From Duganella rivi (GTDB taxonomy: Bacteria; Pseudomonadota; Gammaproteobacteria; Burkholderiales; Burkholderiaceae_D): a stretch of 64,000 bases of DNA. This document shows positions 27,080-34,471 of the stretch, in pieces. Position numbers and translations under genes: made by a program. Numbering within the stretch: position 1 is the first letter of the stretch; the number at the start of each line of letters is the position of its first letter. Location: NCBI RefSeq assembly GCF_009857435.1, contig NZ_WWCK01000002.1, positions 496,001 through 560,000 of the forward strand. The letters are read 5' to 3'. A model generated the notes under the pieces. That model ran no database searches, was not told where the DNA came from, and was given only the letters and a program-made list of their open reading frames with translations.

Positions 27080-27952
27080 TTAGAGTGCTGTTCGGAGGGC
27101 GAACAGTTCGGGGAACAGTACCACGTCCAGCATCTTGCGCAGGTAGCTGACGCCGGCCGTGCCGCCGGTGCCGGTCTTGAAGCCGATGATGCGCTCGACC
27201 GTGGTCACGTGGCGGAAGCGCCAGAAGCGGAACGCGGTTTCCATGTCCACCAGTTTCTCGGCCAGCTCGTACAGCGCCCAGTAGCGGGTCGGGTCGCGGT
27301 AGACTTCCAGCCACGCTTGCTGAACCGATTCGTCGGCAGCGGTCGGCTGAGTCGGGTCGGCGTTCAGGCGTTCGACGGAAATCGGCAGGCCGTTGCGGGC
27401 CAGCAGCTTGATGGCCTCGTCGTAGATCGACGGCGTGGCCAGCGCTTCTTGCAGCAGCGGGAATTCCGGCGTGGTGGCGTGCACGTTGAGTAGCGCCGCG
27501 TTCTTGTTACCGAGGATGAACTCGATCTCGCGGTACTGGTAGGACTGGAAGCCCGACGAGGCACCGAGGTAAGGGCGGATCGCCGTGTATTCCGGCGGCG
27601 TCATGGTGGCCAGCACGTCCCATGCATGCACCAGCTGGTCCATGATGCGGGCCACGCGGGCCAGCATCTTGAAGGCCGGCGGCAAGTCGTCCGCCTGCAG
27701 GTGGGTGCGCACGGCGCGCATTTCGTGCAGCATCAGCTTCATCCACAATTCGCTGGTCTGGTGCTGGATAATGAACAGCATCTCATTGTGGTTGGGCGAC
27801 AGCGGGTGCTGGGCGTGCAGGATCTGGTTCAGGCCCAGATAGTCGCCGTAGCTCATATCGTTGCTGAAGTCCATTTGCGCGCCGTGCCACTTGGCGTCGG
27901 CGGCAGGCGCGGCGGCATGCATCGGGCAGCCGGATGGTTTGTTATCGCTCAT
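27080..27952 (-). CDS. kynA: Tryptophan 2,3-dioxygenase
   Basis: The 290-residue heme enzyme opens the indole ring of L-tryptophan to N-formylkynurenine. Family blocks are intact: [11 protein letters not shown] with His64, Tyr122 and Arg126 in EYTAIRPYL (equivalents of the substrate-binding residues of the Xanthomonas enzyme, by alignment from memory), and [13 protein letters not shown] with the likely heme ligand His247. The ATG at 27950-27952 fits the family N-terminus; the longer frame overlaps kynU. It follows kynU by 16 bp in one operon. The formamidase kynB is not present here. Confidence 0.96.
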   Translation of the reverse strand: MSDNKPSGCPMHAAAPAADAKWHGAQMDFSNDMSYGDYLGLNQILHAQHPLSPNHNEMLFIIQHQTSELWMKLMLHEMRAVRTHLQADDLPPAFKMLARVARIMDQLVHAWDVLATMTPPEYTAIRPYLGASSGFQSYQYREIEFILGNKNAALLNVHATTPEFPLLQEALATPSIYDEAIKLLARNGLPISVERLNADPTQPTAADESVQQAWLEVYRDPTRYWALYELAEKLVDMETAFRFWRFRHVTTVERIIGFKTGTGGTAGVSYLRKMLDVVLFPELFALRTAL

Positions 27953-27968
27953 ACTGTTTATCTCGTTA

Positions 27969-29219
27969 TTAAGTGACGGCGTCGCGCTTGGCATCGACAT
28001 TGTAGTCTTGGCGGTCGAGGATATCGCGCAGGATTTCCACCGCATCCCATACATCAGCATAGCTGGTGTACAGCGGCGTGAAGCCGAAGCGCATGATGGC
28101 CGGTTCGCGGTAGTCGCCGATCACGCCGCGCGCGATCAGGGCTTGCATCACTGCGTAGCCGTGCGGATGGGTGAAGCTGACGTGGCTGCCGCGCTGGGCG
28201 TGCTCGCGCGGCGTGACCAGGCCCAGAGGATGGGCGGCGCAGCGCGCTTCCACCAGTTCAATAAACAGGTCGGTCAAGGCCAGCGACTTGGCGCGGATGG
28301 CGGCCATGGTGGTCTGGCGATGCACATCGAGGCCGCATTCGACCAAGGCCAGCGAGACGATAGGCTGGGTGCCGCACAGCGCGCGGGCAATGCCGTCGGC
28401 CGGCTGGAAGTCGGGCGCCATGGCAAACGGCGCGGCGTGGCCCCACCAGCCGGACAGCGGCTGCTGGAAGCTGGCCTGGAGCTTCTTCGGCACCCAGATG
28501 AAGGCTGGCGCGCCGGGGCCGCCGTTCAGGTACTTATAAGTGCAGCCCACCGCGAGGTCGGCGCCGTCCTTGTTCAGATCGACCGGCACTGCGCCGGCCG
28601 AGTGCGCCAAATCCCAAACGATCAGCGCGCCGGAGGCGTGGGCGAGGGCGCTGGTGGCCTGCATATCGTACTGGTAGCCGGTGCGGTAGTTCACGTGGGT
28701 CAGCATCACCACGGCAGTGTCGGCGTCGACGGCGGCCGGCAGCTGTTCCGGGCTGTCGATCAGGCGCAGGGTGTAGCCGCGATCCAGCCATGCGGTCAGG
28801 CCTTGGGCCATGTAAATATCGGTCGGGAAGTTGGAGCGCTCGGTGACGATCACGCGGCGGCCGGCGCGCACCGGATCGTGCGCTTGCATCATCAAGGCGG
28901 CGGCCAGCGCTTTGAACAGGTTGATCGAGGTGGTGTCGGTGACGACGACTTCGCCGTCGACGCCGCCAATCAGCGGCGCCAGCAGGTTGCCGAGGCGCTT
29001 GGGCAGCTCGAACCAGCCTGCGCTATTCCAGCTGCGGATCAGGTCGTGCCCCCATTCCTGTGCAATCACTTGCTGGGCGCGGGCGAGGGCGGCTTTCGGG
29101 CGAGCGCCCAAAGAGTTGCCATCCAGATAAATAACGCCGGCCGGCAGGTCGAATTGATCGCGGAGCGGGGCGAGCGGATCCTGTGCGTCGCGCTCCAGGC
29201 AGTGATTGCGAGTAGTCAT
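27969..29219 (-). CDS. kynU: Kynureninase
   Basis: The 416-residue PLP enzyme cleaves kynurenine to anthranilate and alanine. It shows the [13 protein letters not shown] start, the PLP region [10 protein letters not shown] and the lysine-bearing loop [16 protein letters not shown] typical of the family. It is the first gene of a kynU-kynA pair. The usual third gene kynB and a kynR-type regulator are absent from the neighbourhood, so those functions must be encoded elsewhere. A short stem (29277-29293) lies in its leader. Confidence 0.96.
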   Translation of the reverse strand: MTTRNHCLERDAQDPLAPLRDQFDLPAGVIYLDGNSLGARPKAALARAQQVIAQEWGHDLIRSWNSAGWFELPKRLGNLLAPLIGGVDGEVVVTDTTSINLFKALAAALMMQAHDPVRAGRRVIVTERSNFPTDIYMAQGLTAWLDRGYTLRLIDSPEQLPAAVDADTAVVMLTHVNYRTGYQYDMQATSALAHASGALIVWDLAHSAGAVPVDLNKDGADLAVGCTYKYLNGGPGAPAFIWVPKKLQASFQQPLSGWWGHAAPFAMAPDFQPADGIARALCGTQPIVSLALVECGLDVHRQTTMAAIRAKSLALTDLFIELVEARCAAHPLGLVTPREHAQRGSHVSFTHPHGYAVMQALIARGVIGDYREPAIMRFGFTPLYTSYADVWDAVEILRDILDRQDYNVDAKRDAVT

Positions 29220-29334
29220 TTGGACAAATGTTTGAGGTCTAAAGCAGCGAGTTTAACCTGAAAAACACGCTGCCGAGCCGCTTTTTCAGCGGCCCAACCG
29301 CTCGCAAACCCGCATGAATGCTGGGCTTGAGCAC

Positions 29335-29411
29335 TTTTTTAAAAATTTTTCGATTTTTTTCAAAAAAACCCTAAAGTTCCCAAAATCGCTGCCGTTACCG
29401 TTCTTAGATGT
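29335..29411. repeat. Upstream copy of a ~70-bp imperfect direct repeat before flhD
   Basis: The unit consists of T5-6/A5/T5-CGA tracts, A-rich DNA, ACCCTAAAGTT-CC, a GCTGCCGTTAC core and TTAGATGT. It recurs at 29455-29519 with small indels. The A/T tracts resemble an UP element and would bend DNA. Each copy contains a FliA-type promoter. Confidence 0.85.
29372..29398 (+). promoter_or_regulatory. FliA (sigma28) promoter P1 upstream of flhDC
   Basis: TAAAGTTC (29372-29379), 11 bp, then GCCGTTAC (29391-29398). The Escherichia FliA consensus is TAAAGTTT-N11-GCCGATAA, so spacing and most bases match. It reads towards flhD, about 390 bp away. Confidence 0.7.
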
Positions 29412-29454
29412 GCGGGAAACCGTGCATCGAAGCAGTTGAAAACTTTTTTGAAAA

Positions 29455-29519
29455 TTTTTAAAAATTTTTCGAAAAAACCCTAAAGTTTCCAAAAGGGCTG
29501 CCGTTACTGGTTTAGATGT
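29455..29519. repeat. Downstream copy of the ~70-bp imperfect direct repeat before flhD
   Basis: This is the second copy of the unit at 29335-29411, with the same order of T/A tracts, ACCCTAAAGTTTCC, GCTGCCGTTAC and TTAGATGT. The two copies are offset by about 109 bp at the promoter core. Confidence 0.85.
29481..29507 (+). promoter_or_regulatory. FliA (sigma28) promoter P2 upstream of flhDC
   Basis: TAAAGTTT (29481-29488) is a perfect -35, followed after 11 bp by GCCGTTAC (29500-29507), six of eight bases of the GCCGATAA consensus. Transcription would start near 29514, giving flhD a leader of roughly 275 nt. No other gene lies downstream before flhD. Confidence 0.75.
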
Positions 29520-29631
29520 CGCAAAAAAGAGTCGTTTTCCCGCTTTATTTTTCGATCAAAACAAGGCTTTTCTTGAAGCTTGTATCCAGCAAGAAACCTA
29601 CGCTGCAAGGGCGTAGATGAGTGATCTGCGA

Positions 29632-29650
29632 GTGTTTGTCAGACAAACAC
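29632..29650. promoter_or_regulatory. Perfect 19-bp palindrome in the flhD leader
   Basis: GTGTTTGTC and GACAAACAC flank a single A. It lies 139 bp before the flhD start and downstream of both FliA promoters. It may be an operator for a dimeric regulator or a hairpin in the flhD leader RNA. Confidence 0.6.
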
Positions 29651-29789
29651 CGACAGGTCGCGTTCGTCATTTCCCGACTAAAAATACGGAGAGTTACCTC
29701 TTCTCGGCATTTTGTTGCTCAAGCAGAATGTATCTCAACGGAAACGCAAATGTGTTCCGACAGAGAGAAAACTGTGAGGAGTAGGGAAA

Positions 29790-30107
29790 ATGACCGCAAA
29801 CGACATGATGGCTGAAATTCGCGACGCAAACCTGAGCTACTTGATGCTGGCTCAGCAAATGATCCGCGCCGACAAAGTCACCGCGATCTTCCGCCTCGGC
29901 ATCGCCGCCGAAATCGCCGACCTGATCGAAGGCATGAGCAATGCGCAGATCCTGAAGCTGGCAGGCGGCAATATGATGCTGGCCCGCTTCCGCTTTGACG
30001 ACAGCGCCATCCTCTCCATGCTGACCAACTACAACAAGGATCGCGTGCTGGCCCAGTCGCACGCCGCCATCCTGATGGCCGGCCAGCCGGTTGAAGAGAT
30101 CGTTTAA
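29790..30107 (+). CDS. flhD: Flagellar transcriptional master regulator FlhD
   Basis: The 105-residue protein is full length for FlhD, which forms the FlhD4C2 activator of class II flagellar genes. Family residues include EIRDANLSYLMLAQQMIRAD at the N-terminus and the dimer region AAEIADLIEGMS. A strong GAGGAG site precedes the ATG. It sits at the head of the flhD-flhC-methyltransferase run and is preceded by 570 bp of regulatory DNA with two FliA-type promoters and a palindrome. Confidence 0.97.
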   Translation: MTANDMMAEIRDANLSYLMLAQQMIRADKVTAIFRLGIAAEIADLIEGMSNAQILKLAGGNMMLARFRFDDSAILSMLTNYNKDRVLAQSHAAILMAGQPVEEIV

Positions 30108-30132
30108 TCGTCAGCGCACCGGAGCACAGATC

Positions 30133-30681
30133 ATGGCCACCAAGAAAAGCGTCGTATCGGAAGCCCAGGAAATCCAGCTGGCCATTGAACTGATCCAGCT
30201 CGGCGCCCGCCTGCAACTGCTGGAGTCGGAAGTGTCGCTGTCGCGCGAACGCCTGCTCAAGCTGTACAAGGAGCTGAAAGGCGTGTCGCCGCCGAAGGGC
30301 ATGCTGCCGTTCTCGACCGATTGGTTCCTGACCTGGCAGCCGAATATCCATTCCTCGCTGTTCATCAACATCCACGCCTTCCTCGTGACCCACGCCGGCG
30401 CCACCGGCATCGAGGCGGTGATGAAAGCGTACAAGCTGTATCTCGAACAAATGCCGCCGGAACCGGGCGAAGAGCCGCTGTTGTCGCTGACCCGCGCTTG
30501 GACGCTGGTGCGCTTCTTCAGCAGCAAGATGCTGGAAACCGCGCCGTGCACCAAGTGCCAAGGCAAATACGTGGTCAACGCCATGGATCTGAACGGCAGC
30601 TACGTTTGCGGCCTGTGCCACATGCCTTCGCGTGCCGGCAAGACCAAAAAATCCCGCGAAGTGGAAGCATTGGCGGCATAA
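30133..30681 (+). CDS. flhC: Flagellar transcriptional master regulator FlhC
   Basis: The 182-residue DNA-binding partner of FlhD. The structural zinc site is intact: Cys139, Cys142, Cys159 and Cys162 (CTKC and CGLC), nearly the same numbering as in Escherichia. The ATG at 30133, preceded by GGAG, was chosen over an upstream in-frame codon. It is 25 bp after flhD and is followed at once by a membrane-bound methyltransferase gene. Confidence 0.97.
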   Translation: MATKKSVVSEAQEIQLAIELIQLGARLQLLESEVSLSRERLLKLYKELKGVSPPKGMLPFSTDWFLTWQPNIHSSLFINIHAFLVTHAGATGIEAVMKAYKLYLEQMPPEPGEEPLLSLTRAWTLVRFFSSKMLETAPCTKCQGKYVVNAMDLNGSYVCGLCHMPSRAGKTKKSREVEALAA

Positions 30682-30688
30682 TGCCAGC

Positions 30689-31465
30689 GTGACCTCACCT
30701 TATTTTCAACGCATCGCCCGCGCACCTGCCGTCCGGGCCATGCTGATCCAGTGCGGCGCCATGCCGCTCACGCTGGCCGTCATCTACATGGCGGCCAGCT
30801 TTCGTTTCCCCGTTGATTATCTGACCGTGGCCGTGGTGCAGGGCGTGCTGGCGGCCGCGCTGACCTGGAAGCTGGCGCTGGCCGGCTGGTGGTGGCGTGC
30901 GATCCAGCTGCTGTTCCCGCTGGCGATTCTGACCGCACTGGCGCTGCAACTGCCAACGTGGCTGTTTGGCGCCGCCTTCCTGCTGCTGCTTGGCTGGTAC
31001 TGGTCGACTTTCCGCACCCAGGTGCCGTACTACCCATCCAGCCCGGCCGTGTGGGATGCGGTGCGCCAGTTGCTGCCGGCCGACAAGGCGCCACGCGTGA
31101 TCGACATCGGCAGCGGACTTGGCGGTTTCGTGCTGTATTTATCGCGGGTGCGGCCCGATGCGCAGGTCAGCGGTATCGAACTAGCGCCGCTGCCGTTCTT
31201 ATATAGCTGGCTGCGCGCCAAGCTGGCCGGCGGCCGCGCCCAGTTCCTGCTCGGCGACTACGAAAAACTCGACTTCAGCCAGTTCGACCTGGTGTTCGCC
31301 TATCTGTCACCGGCCGCCATGCCGGGATTGTGGCGCAAGGCATCGGCTGAAATGTGTCCCGGCTCGATGCTGGCAAGCTATGAATTTATCGTCGAGGAAA
31401 GATCGCCGGATCGCATCGTGCATGCCACAGAGGGGGACGTTCCACTCTACATATGGTACTTTTAA
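30689..31465 (+). CDS. Membrane-anchored class I SAM-dependent methyltransferase
   Basis: About 258 residues from the proposed GTG at 30689; the start is uncertain because an ATG inside flhC (30632) is also in frame and no good ribosome-binding site is seen. The N-terminal half has about four hydrophobic helices in two hairpins (Trp-rich WWWRAIQLLFPLAIL and LLLLGWYW). The C-terminal half has the SAM motif I VIDIGSGLGGFVLYLS, then GIELAPLP and a motif IV-like FDLVFAYLSP. It lies eight bases after flhC and before motA, so it should be expressed with the flagellar master regulators. Its substrate is unknown. Confidence 0.85.
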   Translation: MTSPYFQRIARAPAVRAMLIQCGAMPLTLAVIYMAASFRFPVDYLTVAVVQGVLAAALTWKLALAGWWWRAIQLLFPLAILTALALQLPTWLFGAAFLLLLGWYWSTFRTQVPYYPSSPAVWDAVRQLLPADKAPRVIDIGSGLGGFVLYLSRVRPDAQVSGIELAPLPFLYSWLRAKLAGGRAQFLLGDYEKLDFSQFDLVFAYLSPAAMPGLWRKASAEMCPGSMLASYEFIVEERSPDRIVHATEGDVPLYIWYF

Positions 31466-31538
31466 GCATCATTTGACGTTATTCACTTGCCCGCCTACCC
31501 CTACTCAGGATATTGTAGTTCTATATGTAAATTATTTA

Positions 31539-31575
31539 AAAACCGGCCGCGACCAGACACAATTCGGCCGGTTTT
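31539..31575 (+). terminator. Hairpin between methyltransferase and motA (terminator or attenuator)
   Basis: AAAACCGGCCG (31539-31549) pairs perfectly with CGGCCGGTTTT (31565-31575) over 11 bp around a 15-base loop. The flanking A and T runs make it terminator-like on both strands, though the U-tract is only four bases. It lies 21 bp before the motA start, leaving no room for a promoter after it. Confidence 0.65.
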
Positions 31576-31596
31576 CGCACTGGGGAGTCAGGACAC

Positions 31597-32457
31597 TTGT
31601 TAGTCATCATTGGATATGTAGTGGTCTGCGTCGGCGTGTTCGGCGGCTTTGCCATGAATGGCGGGCATTTGGCCGCACTGTTTCAGCCGCTGGAGCTGGT
31701 CATGATCGGCGGCGGGGCGGCGGGCGCGTTCTTGGTTGGTAACAATACCAAGACCCTGAAATCCACGCTGGCCGCGATTCCGACCCTGTTCAAGGGCTCG
31801 CGCTACACCAAGGATCTCTATATGGAGATGATGTCCTTGCTGTTCGACGTGCTGTCCAAGGTGCGCAAGGAAGGCCTGATGTCGATCGAGGGCGATATCG
31901 ATAGCCCGGAGCAAAGCCCGCTGTTCAGCAAGTACCCGAGCGTGCTGGAAGACCACCACATCGTGGAATTCATGACCGATTACCTGCGCCTCATGGTGTC
32001 GGGCAATATGGATGCGTTCCAGATCGAGAACCTGATGGACATCGAGATCGAGACCCACCACCACGAGGGCGCCGCGCCGGCCCACGCGATCGCCAAGCTG
32101 GGCGACGGCATGCCGGCTTTCGGTATCGTGGCGGCGGTGATGGGCGTGGTGCACACCATGGAATCGGTGGGCTTGCCGCCTGCCGAGCTGGGCATCCTGA
32201 TCGCGCACGCGCTGGTCGGTACCTTCCTCGGTATTCTGCTGGCTTATGGTTTCGTCGGCCCGCTGTCGAGCCTGCTGGAGCAGAAGCTGGATGAGTCGAC
32301 CAAGATGTACCAGTGCGTCAAAGTCACGCTGCTGGCCAGCCTGAACGGCTACGCGCCTGCGCTGGCGGTGGAATTCGGCCGCAAGGTGCTGTACTCGACC
32401 GAGCGCCCGACCTTCAACGAGCTCGAAGATCACATCAAGAAATCGAAGTCGAAGTAA
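31597..32457 (+). CDS. motA: Flagellar motor stator protein MotA
   Basis: The 286-residue inner-membrane stator subunit starts at a TTG codon (31597) with GGGGAG upstream. The resulting N-terminus MLVIIGYVVVCVGVFGG matches MotA closely. Four membrane helices are present, with the conserved GNNTKTLKSTL loop and the proline-rich PAFGIVAAVMGVVH segment before helix 3. With MotB it forms the proton channel driving rotation. A stem-loop directly before the gene may limit its transcription. Confidence 0.97.
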   Translation: MLVIIGYVVVCVGVFGGFAMNGGHLAALFQPLELVMIGGGAAGAFLVGNNTKTLKSTLAAIPTLFKGSRYTKDLYMEMMSLLFDVLSKVRKEGLMSIEGDIDSPEQSPLFSKYPSVLEDHHIVEFMTDYLRLMVSGNMDAFQIENLMDIEIETHHHEGAAPAHAIAKLGDGMPAFGIVAAVMGVVHTMESVGLPPAELGILIAHALVGTFLGILLAYGFVGPLSSLLEQKLDESTKMYQCVKVTLLASLNGYAPALAVEFGRKVLYSTERPTFNELEDHIKKSKSK

Positions 32458-32494
32458 GCCATGCAGCGCACTATTACTAGCTTAAGGAATCATC

Positions 32495-33442
32495 ATGGCT
32501 GAAGAGGGCTTACGGCCTATCATCGTCAAGCGCATCAAGAAGGGCGGCGGCGGACACCACGGCGGCGCCTGGAAGATTGCGTATGCCGACTTCGTGACGG
32601 CAATGATGGCCTTCTTCCTGCTGATGTGGCTGCTCGGCTCGACCACCAAGGGCGACCTTAACGGCATTTCCGAATACTTCAAGACGCCGCTCAAGGTTGC
32701 TATGCAAGGCGGCTCGGGCAGCGGCGACAGCTCCTCCATCCTGCAAGGCGGCGGCAAGGACTTGACCCGCACCGAAGGACAGGTCAAGGCCAGCGACGAC
32801 CCCACCGTCAAGAAAACCTTCAACCTGACCGCGGCCAAGGCGGCCATGGAAGCGGAAGAAAACCAGCGCCTGAAAGCGCTCAAGGAAAAGATCGAGAACA
32901 AGATCGAGGCCAACCCGCTGCTCAAGAAATACAAGGAACAGCTGCTGCTCGACATCACCAACGACGGCCTGCGGATCCAGATCGTCGACGAGCAAAACCG
33001 CCCGATGTTCGCGCTGGCCAAGGCCGAGCTGCAGCCGTACACCAAGGAGATCCTGCACGAGATCGGCTTCGTGCTGAACGACGTGCCGAACCGCATCGGC
33101 CTGTCCGGCCACACCGACTCCACGCCCTATATGAGCGAGACCGGCTACAGCAACTGGGAACTGTCGGCCGACCGCGCCAACGCCTCGCGCCGCGAGCTGA
33201 TTGCCGGCGGCATGAACGACGCCAAGGTGCTGCGCGTGGTGGGGCTGGCCTCGGCCGTCAACCTCGACAAGGCTGATCCGTTCAACCCGATCAACCGCCG
33301 CATCAGCATCGTGGTGATGAACAAGCGCGCCGAAGAGAGCGTGCTGCGCGATGGCCGCAAGATGGAAGTCGGGGCGGAGGAAGAGCCGGCGCCGGCCGCC
33401 GCACCCGCTGCCGCGCGCTCCGGCCCACCGGTGAGAAAGTAA
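32495..33442 (+). CDS. motB: Flagellar motor stator protein MotB
   Basis: The 315-residue protein has one N-terminal helix with the essential proton-binding Asp32 (IAYADFVTAMMAFFLLMWL), a linker, and a C-terminal OmpA-like peptidoglycan-binding domain (GLSGHTDSTPY, LSADRANASRREL, NRRISIVV). The last 25 residues are an Ala/Pro/Glu-rich tail. It follows motA by 37 bp. Confidence 0.97.
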   Translation: MAEEGLRPIIVKRIKKGGGGHHGGAWKIAYADFVTAMMAFFLLMWLLGSTTKGDLNGISEYFKTPLKVAMQGGSGSGDSSSILQGGGKDLTRTEGQVKASDDPTVKKTFNLTAAKAAMEAEENQRLKALKEKIENKIEANPLLKKYKEQLLLDITNDGLRIQIVDEQNRPMFALAKAELQPYTKEILHEIGFVLNDVPNRIGLSGHTDSTPYMSETGYSNWELSADRANASRRELIAGGMNDAKVLRVVGLASAVNLDKADPFNPINRRISIVVMNKRAEESVLRDGRKMEVGAEEEPAPAAAPAAARSGPPVRK

Positions 33443-33467
33443 GCAAGCGAAGTAGAACGAGACTGTT

Positions 33468-34016
33468 ATGACGAGAAAAAAAATTCTGGGTTCCCACGTC
33501 AAGCGCCTGCTGTCCGGCGTGTCTGACCACGGTCGCCGGCACCTGACCGAAGTCGAGACCGACCTGATCCAGACTGGCCTGCTGCTGGAGGAAGCGATAG
33601 AAAAGCTGTCCTTCAACTTCATGGCCATCCACCAGACGGTGGAGGCGGAACAGGCCACCATCCAGTTGCTGCTGGACGGCGGCACCGCCACGCCCGAGCA
33701 GCGCGCCCAGCTGGAGGCGCTGCAAGGGCAGGTGGGCAATTACGTGAACGCCGCTATCACCAGCCTGCAATTCCAGGACATGACCAGCCAGTTGCTGGAC
33801 CGTACGCTCAAGCGTGTGACCGGCTTGCGCGAGTTTCTCGGTACCTTGGGCGCCCATGGCGCGGAAATGCTGCCCGAAAGCGATAACGAGCAAATCGTCG
33901 AGCTGCTGGGCAAAGTCAGCATGGCGCTGGCCATTCAAAGCCTGGAGTTGCGCAGCGTGCTGCGCAAGGCGGTCAGCCAGCAACACCTGGAGAGCGGCGA
34001 CATCGAGCTGTTCTAA
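33468..34016 (+). CDS. Short CheZ-like phosphatase candidate
   Basis: This 182-residue, mostly helical protein contains SLQFQDMTSQLLDRTLKRV, which mirrors the CheZ active helix DFQDLTGQVIKR. Asp104 and Gln108 keep the spacing of the catalytic Asp143/Gln147 of Escherichia CheZ. It is shorter than CheZ (about 214) and ends in GDIELF without a clear CheY-binding tail. It lies between motB and a cheY-like gene. No other cheZ follows the canonical cheY in this window, so it may supply CheY-P dephosphorylation. Without structure comparison the assignment stays tentative. Confidence 0.65.
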   Translation: MTRKKILGSHVKRLLSGVSDHGRRHLTEVETDLIQTGLLLEEAIEKLSFNFMAIHQTVEAEQATIQLLLDGGTATPEQRAQLEALQGQVGNYVNAAITSLQFQDMTSQLLDRTLKRVTGLREFLGTLGAHGAEMLPESDNEQIVELLGKVSMALAIQSLELRSVLRKAVSQQHLESGDIELF

Positions 34017-34051
34017 GAACTATTAAACATGATTTACTGAGTGAGAAAAAG

Positions 34052-34417
34052 ATGGCTAAGACTATACTTGCGGTTGATGATTCCAGTTCCCTGCGCCAGA
34101 TGGTGGCCTTCAGCCTGAAAGCGGCCGGCTACCAGGTGGTGGAAGCCGTGGACGGCCAGGACGGCCTGGAAAAAGCCAAGCTGCAGAACGTCGACATGGT
34201 GCTGACCGACCAGAACATGCCGCGCATGGACGGCCTGGAACTGATCAAGCTCCTGCGCGAGCTGCCAAGCTACGCCAAGACCCCCATCCTGATGCTGACC
34301 ACCGAATCGTCCGACGAGATGAAAGCCAAGGGCCGCGCCGCCGGCGCCAATGGCTGGCTGGTCAAGCCTTTCGACCCACAGCGGCTTATCGAGGTAGTGA
34401 AAAAGGTCATCGGCTGA
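34052..34417 (+). CDS. CheY-like single-domain response regulator
   Basis: The 121-residue receiver has Asp9/Asp10, phosphoacceptor Asp53 (VLTDQNMPRMDG), Thr in LMLTTESSD and Lys in LVKPFDPQ. It precedes cheA directly. It is less like enteric CheY than the second copy at 41789, so it may act as a phosphate sink or a specialised partner of CheA. Confidence 0.92.
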   Translation: MAKTILAVDDSSSLRQMVAFSLKAAGYQVVEAVDGQDGLEKAKLQNVDMVLTDQNMPRMDGLELIKLLRELPSYAKTPILMLTTESSDEMKAKGRAAGANGWLVKPFDPQRLIEVVKKVIG

Positions 34418-34471
34418 TAGAGAGCGCGCAATGATGCTGACTGTACAAGCCATCCGTATCGGAGTATCACC

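Noticed and set aside
29286..29492. Minus-strand frame of 68 codons, Phe/Lys-rich, upstream of kynU
   Set aside because: It is a translation of the A/T tracts and FliA-type promoter repeats; the apparent internal protein repeat just reflects the DNA repeat.
29335..29519. Possible CRISPR or attachment-site repeat
   Set aside because: There are only two copies, with indels and promoter-like content, no regular spacers, and no cas or integrase genes.
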